64,000 nt of DNA from Chloroflexota bacterium. GTDB lineage: Bacteria > Chloroflexota > Anaerolineae > UBA4142. Position numbers and translations under genes: made by a program. Each line of letters opens with the position of its first letter. The stretch's first letter is position 1. The stretch covers positions 1-64,000 of the forward strand of contig JAMCQI010000004.1 of assembly GCA_023381515.1 (NCBI GenBank), given 5' to 3'. Shown here in pieces: positions 52,948-61,484 of this stretch. The notes under the pieces are model-generated. The model was not told the origin of the DNA and ran no database searches. It worked only from the letters and a program-made list of their open reading frames with translations.

Positions 52948-53670
52948 TCATTTCCAGGTGAACGAGCGAGTCACACTCGTCGGACTGGAAGGAAGGCGAC
53001 TGGGTGAGGCGAAAGGATCGGCGCCTTCAATCCGCACGACGGTTACGTTCCATGAGACGACACGCGTATTGGGAGAGAGGTCGTTCCACCAGTCCGGCGG
53101 AACGTGCCAGTTCGGCTCTTTGGACCAGCCGGTGCGCGTCACCAAGCTGTTATCGCTTGCGGTGAAAGAGATCGAGATGGCGTACCACTCATTCTCGTAA
53201 AGACCACGGTTAGCGATCGGCTGCCATTCGAGAGAGATGGCTGCCCCCGGTCCGCTAAAGGCCGCGCCCTCCGTAGGCGCCATCAATTGAGGCGCGTTGG
53301 GATACAGAACGGGAGTCATCGTGGGCGGCGGGGGTGTGGAGGTAATCGTCGGAGCTCCACGCCGGGTTGGGGTTGGGGAGAGAGTCGGCGTCGGAGAGTG
53401 AAGAGGGGTCAAGGTCGGCGTGGCCGTGGGCGTTAGAGTGGGAAGAGGAGCCCGCGTCGTCGCGACGGCGTAGGCAATGCGAGCGGTTGGAGTCGACGAC
53501 GGTGCTGGATTGATCCAGGCGAGTGCGCGATCAAGCGTGTTCGTCGTCACGGCGCGATACATGACCCACAGGCTGCAAATGAGGAGCAGGCCTCCTACAA
53601 GAAAAAGGGGGACGCGCAGCGACGGCGGAGCCTTGGAATAAGGGTCTCGACCGCAGCGAGGACAGACCAC
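52948..53670 (-). CDS. Zinc-ribbon membrane protein, extracytoplasmic beta domain (5' end frame-shifted)
   Basis: As an intact frame it gives 240 residues from a GTG: the last of several CPxCG ribbons (VCPRCGRDP), a membrane helix (VPLFLVGGLLLICSLWVMY), a Thr/Pro-rich linker of about 80 residues, and a C-terminal beta domain with many tryptophans (LEWQPIANRGLYENEWYAI). Upstream, an ATG at 53803 begins MGCPRCG and, after skipping one base near 53783, continues as QPYPSDALECPHCGLERSLL into this frame with two more ribbons. The real protein is therefore probably about 285 residues and carries a one-base insertion. Function unknown; the layout suggests a surface-exposed ligand-binding domain. Confidence 0.7.
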   Translation of the reverse strand: MVCPRCGRDPYSKAPPSLRVPLFLVGGLLLICSLWVMYRAVTTNTLDRALAWINPAPSSTPTARIAYAVATTRAPLPTLTPTATPTLTPLHSPTPTLSPTPTRRGAPTITSTPPPPTMTPVLYPNAPQLMAPTEGAAFSGPGAAISLEWQPIANRGLYENEWYAISISFTASDNSLVTRTGWSKEPNWHVPPDWWNDLSPNTRVVSWNVTVVRIEGADPFASPSRLPSSPTSVTRSFTWK

Positions 53671-53839
53671 TGAATCGGCGCGGATGCGGCGACCGCACTG
53701 CCGGCAGCGAATACGGGAAGGGAGCAGTGAGCGCTCAAGGCCGCAGTGGGGGCACTCTAACGCATCCGAAGGATAGGGCTGGTCCGCAGCGCGGACAGCC
53801 CATCGTCTCTTCTTTCAAACAGATGGTCCCGTGATGGCC

Positions 53840-55180
53840 TTAGGGATTCGGGAGGATCGACTGGCCGGAAATCAAACGTTGTACGTCGAAGAACGTAATC
53901 AGGATCATAAAACTGAGCAGCACGGCGATGCCGACGAGATGGACCAGCCCTTCTTTTTGCGGGTCCACCTTTTTCCCGCCGCGCAGCCATTCGAGTATCA
54001 CAAAGACGAGCCGCCCGCCGTCGAGCGCAGGAAAGGGCAGAAGGTTCACAATCGCCAGATTCAGGCTGAGCAGCCCAAGAAACTCGACCAGGCCCACGAC
54101 CCCCGCGCGCTGGGCAACTTCGCCGGTTGCCTGGTAGATGCCGACAAATCCGACAAAAGCATTCGACGGCACTGCTCCGTGCACCATCTGGCTGATGAGA
54201 GCGGGAATCGAAGCCAGAACGCGTCCCATCTCCACCGCGCCTTGACGCGGAGCGTCGATCAGCGGGGTCTCAAGCGAGACGCCGAGCGTATCATTTGCGG
54301 CAGTCACTTGCTGAGGGATCTGCACGACGATCGGAGCGAGCAGCTGATTACCCCGTGATAGCCGCCATTCGATTTTCCAACCCGGGTGCGCCCGCACGAA
54401 CTGGGCCAGGTCGGCCTGATCCTTCAGCGTCGTCCCCTTTTGCGGGTCGACGATAAAGACGAGCACATCGCCCGGGCGCACGCCGGCCTTGTCGGCCACC
54501 GACCCGGGTGTGACGGCGTTGACCTGCAGTCCAACCCAGGTGTTCAAGGCGATACCCAAAGGCCCTTCCCCCGGAGGAGGGCTGACCCGCGGCACGACGG
54601 AGATGGGGGGGAGATTCGTGCTGCCCCGCGTCACGGTCAGCAACACGGAATGGCCCGCATTGTTCCGCAGGGTCTGGCTCAGCGCAGGATAATTGTTTTG
54701 TACGTCTTGCCCGTTCACGGCGGAGATTGTATCTCCGGCGCGCAGACCTGCGGCCGCTGCCGGCGAACCGGATGCCACGGCCGCGACGCGTGTTGTTTGT
54801 ACACCCACATAAGGCGGACTCGCGTAGGCGCTGACCGCGAACGCGACGTACGCCAGGATGAAATTCATGACGACGCCGGCGAGGAGGATCGGAGCGCGTA
54901 CAGAGGGCTTGGCACTCGCAAAACCGCCGGGCACGTTCGGGTCTTCCTCCCCGAGCATCCGGACAAAGCCGCCGAGCGGAATCGCGTTAATTGTGTATTC
55001 GGTTTCTCCGCGTTTCATAAAGCGAACGAGACGCGGGGGAAAACCAAAACCGAACTCGAGCACGGGGATGTGCAAGCGTTTGGCCGTTATAAAGTGCCCG
55101 AACTCGTGAACAAAAATGAGCAGTCCGAGCATGACGATAAAGATGACCAGGTTGGTTCCATCGGACAACAGAGAACTCAC
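53840..55180 (-). CDS. rseP: RseP-type site-2 metalloprotease with PDZ domains
   Basis: Intramembrane zinc protease of the M50 family, 446 residues. The zinc motif HEFGHFITAKR sits at the end of the first membrane helix, and the third ligand is in LLPFPALDGGRLVFV near the C-terminus. Two PDZ domains lie in between (AGLRAGDTISAVNGQDVQNN; AGVRPGDVLVFIVDPQ). Family members cut anti-sigma factors and leftover signal peptides. It is preceded by the mevalonate decarboxylase gene on the same strand. Confidence 0.92.
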   Translation of the reverse strand: MSSLLSDGTNLVIFIVMLGLLIFVHEFGHFITAKRLHIPVLEFGFGFPPRLVRFMKRGETEYTINAIPLGGFVRMLGEEDPNVPGGFASAKPSVRAPILLAGVVMNFILAYVAFAVSAYASPPYVGVQTTRVAAVASGSPAAAAGLRAGDTISAVNGQDVQNNYPALSQTLRNNAGHSVLLTVTRGSTNLPPISVVPRVSPPPGEGPLGIALNTWVGLQVNAVTPGSVADKAGVRPGDVLVFIVDPQKGTTLKDQADLAQFVRAHPGWKIEWRLSRGNQLLAPIVVQIPQQVTAANDTLGVSLETPLIDAPRQGAVEMGRVLASIPALISQMVHGAVPSNAFVGFVGIYQATGEVAQRAGVVGLVEFLGLLSLNLAIVNLLPFPALDGGRLVFVILEWLRGGKKVDPQKEGLVHLVGIAVLLSFMILITFFDVQRLISGQSILPNP

Positions 55181-55260
55181 TACAGACTTCCTTTCACTCT
55201 TGAATCAAAGCACGTGTATTATACCCGCGCGCGGCCCAAGTGGCAATGGGGAAATTGGAT

Positions 55261-56238
55261 CTATTCGACCGTCTGTGCGGGTCCGCCCGGGCGGTTCGAA
55301 ATAATGCTCTGCACTTCGGGCAGTTGGCGGGCAAGTTCGGTCACCTGTTCGGCGTCCTTGCCTTCGCAGATAAGGTGCACATTCGGGCCGGCGTCAAGGG
55401 TGAAATAGACGGCGAGCCCGTCGTTGCGCCAACGCAGCACCTCTTGTATGACGCGGACAGTGCCGGGCGCCCAATAGAGAATGCGCGGACGCGAGGTCAT
55501 GGCGATCATATGCATCTCGATCGCCTCGTCCTCAATAGCGGGGCCGAGCAGAGCCAGGTCCTTGGAGAGGACGGCGCGGCGGACGCGGTGGAAACGCACA
55601 GGGAGCGCGTTCAAGCGTTCGGGGAGAAAGAGGCTGGTCGGAGCCGCCTTGTGTCCCTCCGTCGAGCTGATCGCTTTTTCCACAGTGGTGACAATTGCGA
55701 TGGCATCTCGCAAATCCCAATAATCGGGCTGCGCGATGCTCGTCGCGTAGGACTGGTCGATATCGGATCCGGTCACCCATTCGACAAAGCCGCCGGGGAC
55801 GGACCGCGAAGCCGAGCCAGAGGCCCGGCGCGCGAGCATCGACAACTCTTTTTCGCTCAGGTCCAACCCCGCGGCATGAGTGCCCGCAAGCGTCAGTGCG
55901 GCAAAGCCGCTCGCGCTCGAGGCAATCCCGACGCCCATCGGAAAGGTATTGTGCGATTCCACTCGGGCCTTGGTCTCCATTTTGGCGAGGGCTCGAATGC
56001 GGTTGAGGTGTTCGACGACGCGTACCTTGGCCAGTTCCGTTGCGGCCTTGTCGCCGATCACGACCTCGTCTTCGTTCAATTGCTCGTCGAATGCGACGGT
56101 GGTCGTAGTCGTCGCGTGGTCGAGGTTCATCGAGATGGAATCGTTGAGGGGCACGCGGCGGGCCGCGTCTCGGTTTCCCCAGTACTTGATGAACGGCACG
56201 TTGGAACAAGCGGCGGCCGTCGATTTTCCAGGTTTCAT
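55261..56238 (-). CDS. mvaD: Diphosphomevalonate (or phosphomevalonate) decarboxylase
   Basis: GHMP-superfamily enzyme of 325 residues making isopentenyl (di)phosphate from a mevalonate phosphate. The N-terminus SNVPFIKYWGNRD holds the conserved lysine/tyrosine region. The ATP loop is NTFPMGVGIASSASGFAAL. The catalytic aspartate is expected in TLDAGPNVHLI. ATG 56238 is chosen because this motif follows directly; the longer frame upstream is repeat DNA. In Roseiflexus a close relative acts on the monophosphate, so the exact substrate is open. Confidence 0.88.
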   Translation of the reverse strand: MKPGKSTAAACSNVPFIKYWGNRDAARRVPLNDSISMNLDHATTTTTVAFDEQLNEDEVVIGDKAATELAKVRVVEHLNRIRALAKMETKARVESHNTFPMGVGIASSASGFAALTLAGTHAAGLDLSEKELSMLARRASGSASRSVPGGFVEWVTGSDIDQSYATSIAQPDYWDLRDAIAIVTTVEKAISSTEGHKAAPTSLFLPERLNALPVRFHRVRRAVLSKDLALLGPAIEDEAIEMHMIAMTSRPRILYWAPGTVRVIQEVLRWRNDGLAVYFTLDAGPNVHLICEGKDAEQVTELARQLPEVQSIISNRPGGPAQTVE

Positions 56239-56343
56239 TTGGCAAACTCTCGTCGCGATTTTGTATGCAGCAGTATACCACACAGACGCGGTCCAGTAAA
56301 CCGATGCCCGGACAGCGCGCAGGACGGTTGCGAGACTCCCCTG

Positions 56344-56477
56344 TGTGTCACTGCGAGCGCAGCGAAGCAGTCTCCCCCTTCCACCGGATGAGACTGCGCC
56401 CCTGGGACTCAACGGGCGCCCGCCCCGCGCCCTGGGCGGGGTCGGCCAGAAATCGGGTTTGCATTTGCAATGACACA
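56344..56477. repeat. REP-like nested palindrome 1
   Basis: Outer arms TGTGTCACTGC and GCAATGACACA pair at 10 of 11 positions. Inner arms GCAGTCTC (56367-56374) and GAGACTGC (56390-56397) pair perfectly. Confidence 0.8.
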
Positions 56478-56595
56478 CGAAGGCGACTTTGCAACAGCCC
56501 CGGCTCACGACGCACGGCCGCTGCAAAGTCTATTGACAACTTGGGGTAGAGCTGTCCACCTTGTCACCCTCGCAGAGGTCGCGAGGTCTAGCGAC

Positions 56596-56649
56596 CTGAG
56601 CGGAGCGAAGGGTCTCCCGTCGAACACAGAGATTCTTCGCTCCGCTCAG
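56596..56649. repeat. REP-like palindrome 2
   Basis: A 21-bp stem with two G-T wobbles is formed by the arms at 56596-56616 and 56629-56649 around a 12-nt loop; the arms share the core CTGAGCGGAGCGAAG. The flanks GTCA and TGAC extend it. Confidence 0.85.
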
Positions 56650-56771
56650 AATGACAGTTGGCGCGACTTTGCAGCCCTGGCTCACCACGGCGACCCCGTT
56701 GACGCGAGGGGGCGCCTCTGGTAGCATGTCTACCCTGGACCTGGATATTTACTTGGCGTCAAGGAGGCTTT

Positions 56772-57665
56772 ATGGCTAGACTTGGTTTTGTCGGTTTGGG
56801 CGCGATGGGCGGCCGCATGGTCAGACGACTCATCGACGGGGGGCACATGGTGACGGGTTATAACCGCACTCGCTCCAAGGCGCAGTGGCTGCTCGACGCC
56901 GGCATGGAATGGGGCGAGTCACCACGTGAGGTCGCGGCGGCGAGCGACATGGTCTTTAGCATGGTGACGAATACCGCGGCGCTGCGCGCAGTCGCGGAAG
57001 GAGACAATGGCATCCTCGCGGGCTTGAGGCCCGATGAAATCTATGTCGACATGAGCACCGTCAGCCCGGCAGCGAGCCGTGAGCTAGCCGAACGGGTCGC
57101 CGCGCGCGGAGCCCGGATGCTCGATGCGCCGGTTTCCGGCAGCATTCTCACAGTCGAGGAGGGCAAGCTGTCGATCATGGTGGGGGGAGACAAGAGTGCG
57201 TTCGAACGGGCGCTTCCGGTCTTGCAGGCGATTGGCCCCAAGGTCGACTATGTCGGCATGAACGGTTTGGCGGTGAGCATGAAAATCGCAATGAATCTCA
57301 GCCTTGCCGTGCAGATGCTCGCGTTCAGCGAAGGGGTGCTCCTGGCCGAGAAATCCGGGATCTCGCGCGAGACGGCGGTGCAAGTGCTCTTGAACAGCGT
57401 CATCGCGTCGCCGATGCTCAAATACCGCGGTCCCTTTGTGCTCGAAATGCCGGAGAGGGCTTGGTTTGACGTGAGCATGATGCAAAAAGACATGACGCTC
57501 GCGCTCGAGTTGGGCCGGCAGGTGGACGTGCCGCTTCCGACGACGGCGGTGACGAACGAGATGCTGACCGCCGCCCGCGGGTGGGAGTTGGCGAAAGAAG
57601 ACTTTGCCGCGCTATTTACGGTCCTGGCAAGGATGGCGGGGGTGAAGAGCAAGGATGAAGGCTGA
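56772..57665 (+). CDS. 3-hydroxyisobutyrate dehydrogenase family oxidoreductase
   Basis: NAD(P)-dependent beta-hydroxyacid dehydrogenase, 297 residues. The cofactor loop is GFVGLGAMGGRMVRRLI, substrate-binding motif DAPVSGSILTVEEGKLSIMVGG, and the catalytic lysine is in SMKIAMNLSLAV. The order and length are those of HIBADH, tartronate semialdehyde reductase and glyoxylate reductase; which of these cannot be settled. AGGAGG precedes the ATG. It stands alone on the plus strand, convergent with the importer operon. Confidence 0.88.
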   Translation: MARLGFVGLGAMGGRMVRRLIDGGHMVTGYNRTRSKAQWLLDAGMEWGESPREVAAASDMVFSMVTNTAALRAVAEGDNGILAGLRPDEIYVDMSTVSPAASRELAERVAARGARMLDAPVSGSILTVEEGKLSIMVGGDKSAFERALPVLQAIGPKVDYVGMNGLAVSMKIAMNLSLAVQMLAFSEGVLLAEKSGISRETAVQVLLNSVIASPMLKYRGPFVLEMPERAWFDVSMMQKDMTLALELGRQVDVPLPTTAVTNEMLTAARGWELAKEDFAALFTVLARMAGVKSKDEG

Positions 57666-57730
57666 CGGATGAAGGATGAGGGATGGTAGGGGCGACGCAC
57701 CGTCAAGGGCAAGCATCCGACTGCAAACTA

Positions 57731-57762
57731 GAGCCTGTGCCGAAACGAATCGGCACAGGCTC
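57731..57762. terminator. Bidirectional hairpin between convergent genes
   Basis: GAGCCTGTGCCGA and TCGGCACAGGCTC form a 13-bp perfect stem with a 6-nt loop, between the dehydrogenase stop and the binding-protein stop. T-runs on either side are weak. Confidence 0.7.
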
Positions 57763-57783
57763 GGTTTCATCCAAAGGGAATGT

Positions 57784-58923
57784 TTACTTGCAGTTCGCTT
57801 TGGCGAAGCCGTTTTGATCCAGCGTTTGCAGGAAGGAATTGTCCGTCAACTGTTCGGCGGTCAGGCCTTTCTTCGTGGCAGTCGGTGACTCGCTGATGAC
57901 CGTTTTCATACCTTCGAGCGTGACGTACGGCACACATTGGAGCAGTGTCCCCGACATACGGGTATAGCCGCTCTCAAGGACCGGCTGATCCGTGGACTTT
58001 AGGTATTTTCCCAATATCGCTATTGTCTGGGTTTTGTTGGCCGGATCACGGATATAGCCAATCGCCTGGATGATGCTCTCGAAAAAGCGGTTGGCGACGT
58101 CCGGATTCGCCTTCAGGTACGCCTTGCTCGCGACGATGCCCGTGTGCTGGTAGGGAATATCCTTGCGTTTCCACAACTCGCCGAGCACCACCAGCCCGTC
58201 CTTTTGCGCTTTGATGGCCAGGTCGGGGTTGATGACCGTGGCGTCAATTTGCTTCGACACCATGGCCGCCTCGCGTTCGGGTTCCGTGCCGATCGTGACC
58301 GGCACGACCTGCGTGATGTCGAGATTGAACAAGACCTTGAGAGCGATTTTCAAGGCCGTCGCGGAAGACCCGGAAGGCCCACTCCACGCAACTTTCTTGC
58401 CTTTCAAGTCCGCGGCCGTCTTGATGCCGGGCTGGGCGATAAAGTCATAGTTGATGACGTTGACGAGCCCGGCAACGGCCACCAGGTCGGCCCCGCCGGC
58501 ATCGGCGTTGACGGCGGCGGCGGGCGCGGTGGCGGCAAACTTGACACTGCCCGAGATGAGCGCCTGGGCGGTCTGGGTGCCGCCGTTAACAAAGAGCAGG
58601 TTCACGTCCAGTCCGTTCTTCTTGAAAAAACCCTCGTCCTGGGCCACCCAGAGCGGTAGCGGGTCCGGATTAAGCGTAGAATAAGCCACGCTGATCGTGA
58701 CCGGGGCATTCCCGGAAGCAGCCGTTGGCGCAGTCTGGGCGCCGGAAGTGGGGGCGGCCTGAGTGGCAGCCGAGGTCGGAGCGGCCTGAGTGGGGGAAAC
58801 GGCTGTGGGCGGGGCTGAGATCGACGATCCGGGGGTCGGTGTCGCGGCCGGCGCACAAGCGGCGAACGCGAGCACCAATACTGCCAGCGCGGTGAGGGCG
58901 AGCAGCCTTGACGGGTGTTTCAC
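57784..58923 (-). CDS. ABC transporter binding lipoprotein (SsuA/THI5-like)
   Basis: Extracytoplasmic solute-binding protein of 379 residues, starting GTG at 58923 after GGAGGAAAAG. A lipoprotein signal peptide (LALTALAVLVLAFAAC) is followed by a long Ala/Pro/Thr/Gln linker. The periplasmic-binding fold of the nitrate/sulfonate/taurine and HMP-precursor type comes next (LPLWVAQDEGFFKKNGLDVNLLF; GLVNVINYDFIAQPGIKTAADLKGKKVA). It is last in the operon behind the permease gene. The ligand is not predictable; the UbiD gene hints at an organic acid. Confidence 0.88.
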   Translation of the reverse strand: MKHPSRLLALTALAVLVLAFAACAPAATPTPGSSISAPPTAVSPTQAAPTSAATQAAPTSGAQTAPTAASGNAPVTISVAYSTLNPDPLPLWVAQDEGFFKKNGLDVNLLFVNGGTQTAQALISGSVKFAATAPAAAVNADAGGADLVAVAGLVNVINYDFIAQPGIKTAADLKGKKVAWSGPSGSSATALKIALKVLFNLDITQVVPVTIGTEPEREAAMVSKQIDATVINPDLAIKAQKDGLVVLGELWKRKDIPYQHTGIVASKAYLKANPDVANRFFESIIQAIGYIRDPANKTQTIAILGKYLKSTDQPVLESGYTRMSGTLLQCVPYVTLEGMKTVISESPTATKKGLTAEQLTDNSFLQTLDQNGFAKANCK

Positions 58924-58939
58924 TTCTTTTCCTCCTCTT

Positions 58940-59782
58940 TCAATTTTTTTGCGGCCGCCAAGCGTCAAAGTGACGCTCGATGCGGTTCAGCGCTTGAGTG
59001 AAGAGAATTCCAAATCCGGTGATGATGAGTATGCCGACAAAGAGTTTATCGGTCTGGAACGTTGCCCCGGCGATCGCCATGGAATAGCCGATGCCGGCCG
59101 TGGCGGCTACCAACTCGCCGACGACAATGCCAATCAAGGCGTGCCCCAAGCCGACGCGCAGGCCGGAGAGAATGAACGGGACCAGGCCGGGCAGCCCCAC
59201 CGTCCGAAAAATCTGCCAGTCGCTCGCGCCGAACGAACGCGCGGCGCGGATCAGCGTTTCGTCCAGCGTCCGGACGCCCGAAAAGGTGTTGAGCACCAGC
59301 GGGAAAATCGCGCCCAAGAAGACGAGCGCGACCTTGGACCACAGGCCGATGCCGAACCAGATGATGAAGAGCGGCGTCAGTGCAATGCGCGGCGTCGCAT
59401 TGAACGCACTGACAAAGGGATCGAAGATGTAGTAGAAGGTCCGGTACCAACCGTACAGGATTCCGAACGGGATTCCGACGACAATCGCCAACAGAAACCC
59501 GATGGAAAATTCGGTCCCGCTGACGTACAGGTCGTTCCAAATCTCGCCCTGTTGAACCATTTGCACCGCGGCGCGCAAAATGGCCGTCGGCGAACTGATA
59601 AACAGCGGATCGATGAGCCCACTCGTGCCGATATATTCCCAGAGGGCAAAGAAAATCAACACCCCGGACAGGCTCAAGAGCGGGTGCTGATATTTCGCGT
59701 AAAGGCGAGCGACGTGCTGCCTGAGCGACACTCCTTGCGGGATAGCTTCCATCCCATAACCTAGTCTTGCGGGTCGATCCAT
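58940..59782 (-). CDS. ABC transporter permease (SsuC-like)
   Basis: Membrane permease with six predicted helices, 280 residues. The BPD_transp_1 coupling motif is RAARSFGASDWQIFRTVGLPGLVPFI. Other segments are SLSGVLIFFALWEYIG, GFLLAIVVGIPFGILYG and ALIGIVVGELVAATAGIGY. It lies 1 bp after the ATPase gene and 16 bp ahead of the binding-protein gene, so the three form one importer. Confidence 0.92.
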   Translation of the reverse strand: MDRPARLGYGMEAIPQGVSLRQHVARLYAKYQHPLLSLSGVLIFFALWEYIGTSGLIDPLFISSPTAILRAAVQMVQQGEIWNDLYVSGTEFSIGFLLAIVVGIPFGILYGWYRTFYYIFDPFVSAFNATPRIALTPLFIIWFGIGLWSKVALVFLGAIFPLVLNTFSGVRTLDETLIRAARSFGASDWQIFRTVGLPGLVPFILSGLRVGLGHALIGIVVGELVAATAGIGYSMAIAGATFQTDKLFVGILIITGFGILFTQALNRIERHFDAWRPQKN

Positions 59783-59783
59783 A

Positions 59784-60611
59784 TCACATACTCCTCACGT
59801 CGTCCGGCGTGGTCTCGCCTTCGCGAGTGCCCATGCCCATCTTGGCGGCCTCGGCTTCAAGTAGTTCCCAGATGTGTTGCTCGTATTCGAGGAACTCGAC
59901 CTGCCGCTTGAGCTTGAGCGGGCGCGGGCGCGGCAGGCGAATGTCCACGATCTCCTTGATGCAGCCCGGCCGCGCGGTAAAGACCACCACGCGGTCCGAG
60001 AGGTAGATGGACTCGGAGATATTGTGAGTCACAAAGATGGCCGTTTTGCCGGTCTGGGCCCAGATGCGGAGCAGCTCGGCCTGCATAAACTCGCGCGTCT
60101 GGGCATCGAGGTTCGCGAACGGCTCGTCCAATAGCAGGATTTGCGGATCGGTCGCGAGGGCGCGGGCGAGGTTGACACGCTGCTGCATCCCACCTGACAG
60201 TTCATTGGGGTAGTGATTCTCAAATCCCTTCAGGCCGACGAGTTGAATGAATTCGCCGGCCCGCGCGCGCGCGGTCTGGGCCGGTACATGCTGCAATTCC
60301 AATCCGTAACTCACGTTTCCCATGACGGTGCGCCAGGGGAGGAGCGCGGGAGATTGAAAGACCATCGCGCGGTCCCGGCCCGGGCGGACGACGAGGTTCC
60401 CGTCGATCCGAATCTCGCCGCGCGCGATCGGGAGCAGACCGTCAATCGCGTTCAGAAAAGTCGTCTTGCCGCATCCGCTCGGTCCCAAGAGCGAGATAAA
60501 CTCGCCGGCGCGCACCTCCAGGGTCACGTTCTCCAACGCGACAAAGCGCTCCCCGGTGCGCGCAATCAAGTACTCTATACAGACGCCGGAGGCGTCCAGC
60601 GTTCCTTTCAT
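59784..60611 (-). CDS. ABC transporter ATP-binding protein (SsuB-like)
   Basis: ATPase of the importer, 275 residues. Walker A is LLGPSGCGKTTFLNAI, the signature is LSGGMQQRVNLARAL, Walker B is ILLLDEPFANLD, and the H-loop is FVTHNISESIYLSD. Sequence and length resemble the nitrate/sulfonate/bicarbonate group. It follows the cysteine-hydrolase-like gene by 43 bp. Confidence 0.93.
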   Translation of the reverse strand: MKGTLDASGVCIEYLIARTGERFVALENVTLEVRAGEFISLLGPSGCGKTTFLNAIDGLLPIARGEIRIDGNLVVRPGRDRAMVFQSPALLPWRTVMGNVSYGLELQHVPAQTARARAGEFIQLVGLKGFENHYPNELSGGMQQRVNLARALATDPQILLLDEPFANLDAQTREFMQAELLRIWAQTGKTAIFVTHNISESIYLSDRVVVFTARPGCIKEIVDIRLPRPRPLKLKRQVEFLEYEQHIWELLEAEAAKMGMGTREGETTPDDVRSM

Positions 60612-60654
60612 ACCTACCTCACAGCTCTACAGCTCAAGAGATGACCCAAGGAGT

Positions 60655-61422
60655 CTACTTGAAGGTGATCAAATCTGTTCTGCTCAAGGTGACGCGTGTC
60701 GCCTGGAGCGGCTTGTTCTCCGGATTGTTAAACCCGGGCTGGTTCAAAAGTTGATACCGGGTCAGTAATTGGGCAAAGGGGTCATCCGTCGACATGCCGT
60801 CCTCGGCAGCCACCACGGTATAGCCGCGGAGATTGGCGCCGAACGCCGTATAGAGAACGGCCCCATTCGAGGCCGAGCCGACCATGACGGTGGTCTTGAT
60901 GCCCTTGCTTTTTAGAATGTCGTCTAGGTTCGTCTCAAAGAATTTGTCCGCGCGCCCGGTCACCTTGGGATCGTTCGGCTGGGGTGCGACTTGAGGCAGA
61001 ATGGTCGAACCCGCAGTCGGCGTATCCGAATACACCACCATCACGCCGGCATCGCGCGCCTTTTTCAGGAGCGACGAGATGGCGGGGAGTGAGGCGACGC
61101 ACGACTTGCGCGGCGTGCAGATGACGGACGTGATGTCGAGAATGAGAAAAGCGGTCGTTTTCGGATCGAGCGTGACCGCCACCGGAGCAGGGATCGTGGG
61201 AATGGAAACGCTCGCGGTCGTGGTCGTCGAAGGTGTCGTCGCCGTCGCGGGAGCGGTGGCCTTGACGGGCGCGGTTGAGGCGGCCGTGGCGGGGACGACG
61301 ACCGTCTGCGGGACGATCACGGTCTGCACGGAGGGCGGCGCGGGGGTCGCGGCGGGGACAGGTGCACAGCCCGCGACGGGAATGAGTGCGGCGATGGAGA
61401 GGAGCAGTAAATTGCGAGACAT
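60655..61422 (-). CDS. Isochorismatase-fold lipoprotein lacking the catalytic cysteine
   Basis: A 255-residue exported protein. The start ATG 61422 follows AAGAGG and is followed by a lipoprotein signal (LLLLSIAALIPVAGC) and a Pro/Thr/Val-rich linker. The domain from about residue 95 is a cysteine hydrolase: AFLILDIT with the first aspartate, and ADKFFETNLDDIL with the lysine. At the nucleophile position GSASNGAVLYTA has alanine where active enzymes have cysteine. It may bind rather than cut its ligand, perhaps serving the adjoining importer. Confidence 0.75.
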   Translation of the reverse strand: MSRNLLLLSIAALIPVAGCAPVPAATPAPPSVQTVIVPQTVVVPATAASTAPVKATAPATATTPSTTTTASVSIPTIPAPVAVTLDPKTTAFLILDITSVICTPRKSCVASLPAISSLLKKARDAGVMVVYSDTPTAGSTILPQVAPQPNDPKVTGRADKFFETNLDDILKSKGIKTTVMVGSASNGAVLYTAFGANLRGYTVVAAEDGMSTDDPFAQLLTRYQLLNQPGFNNPENKPLQATRVTLSRTDLITFK

Positions 61423-61484
61423 TGTGGCCTCTTGGAATGAACCTACGGTCGGCTTGGTGAACCGAGACCGATGCTTGATACCGT

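Larger units (their letters stand above)
56239..56771. other. 533-bp spacer filled with repeats, no gene
   Basis: Besides the two palindromes listed separately, GCGACTTTGCA(ACA)GCCC(C/T)GGCTCAC occurs near 56480 and again near 56661 as a direct repeat. GACTTTGCA and TGCAAAGTC also pair across 56483-56532. A possible promoter and GGAGG for the following gene lie at its right end. No protein or RNA gene is supported. Confidence 0.65.
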
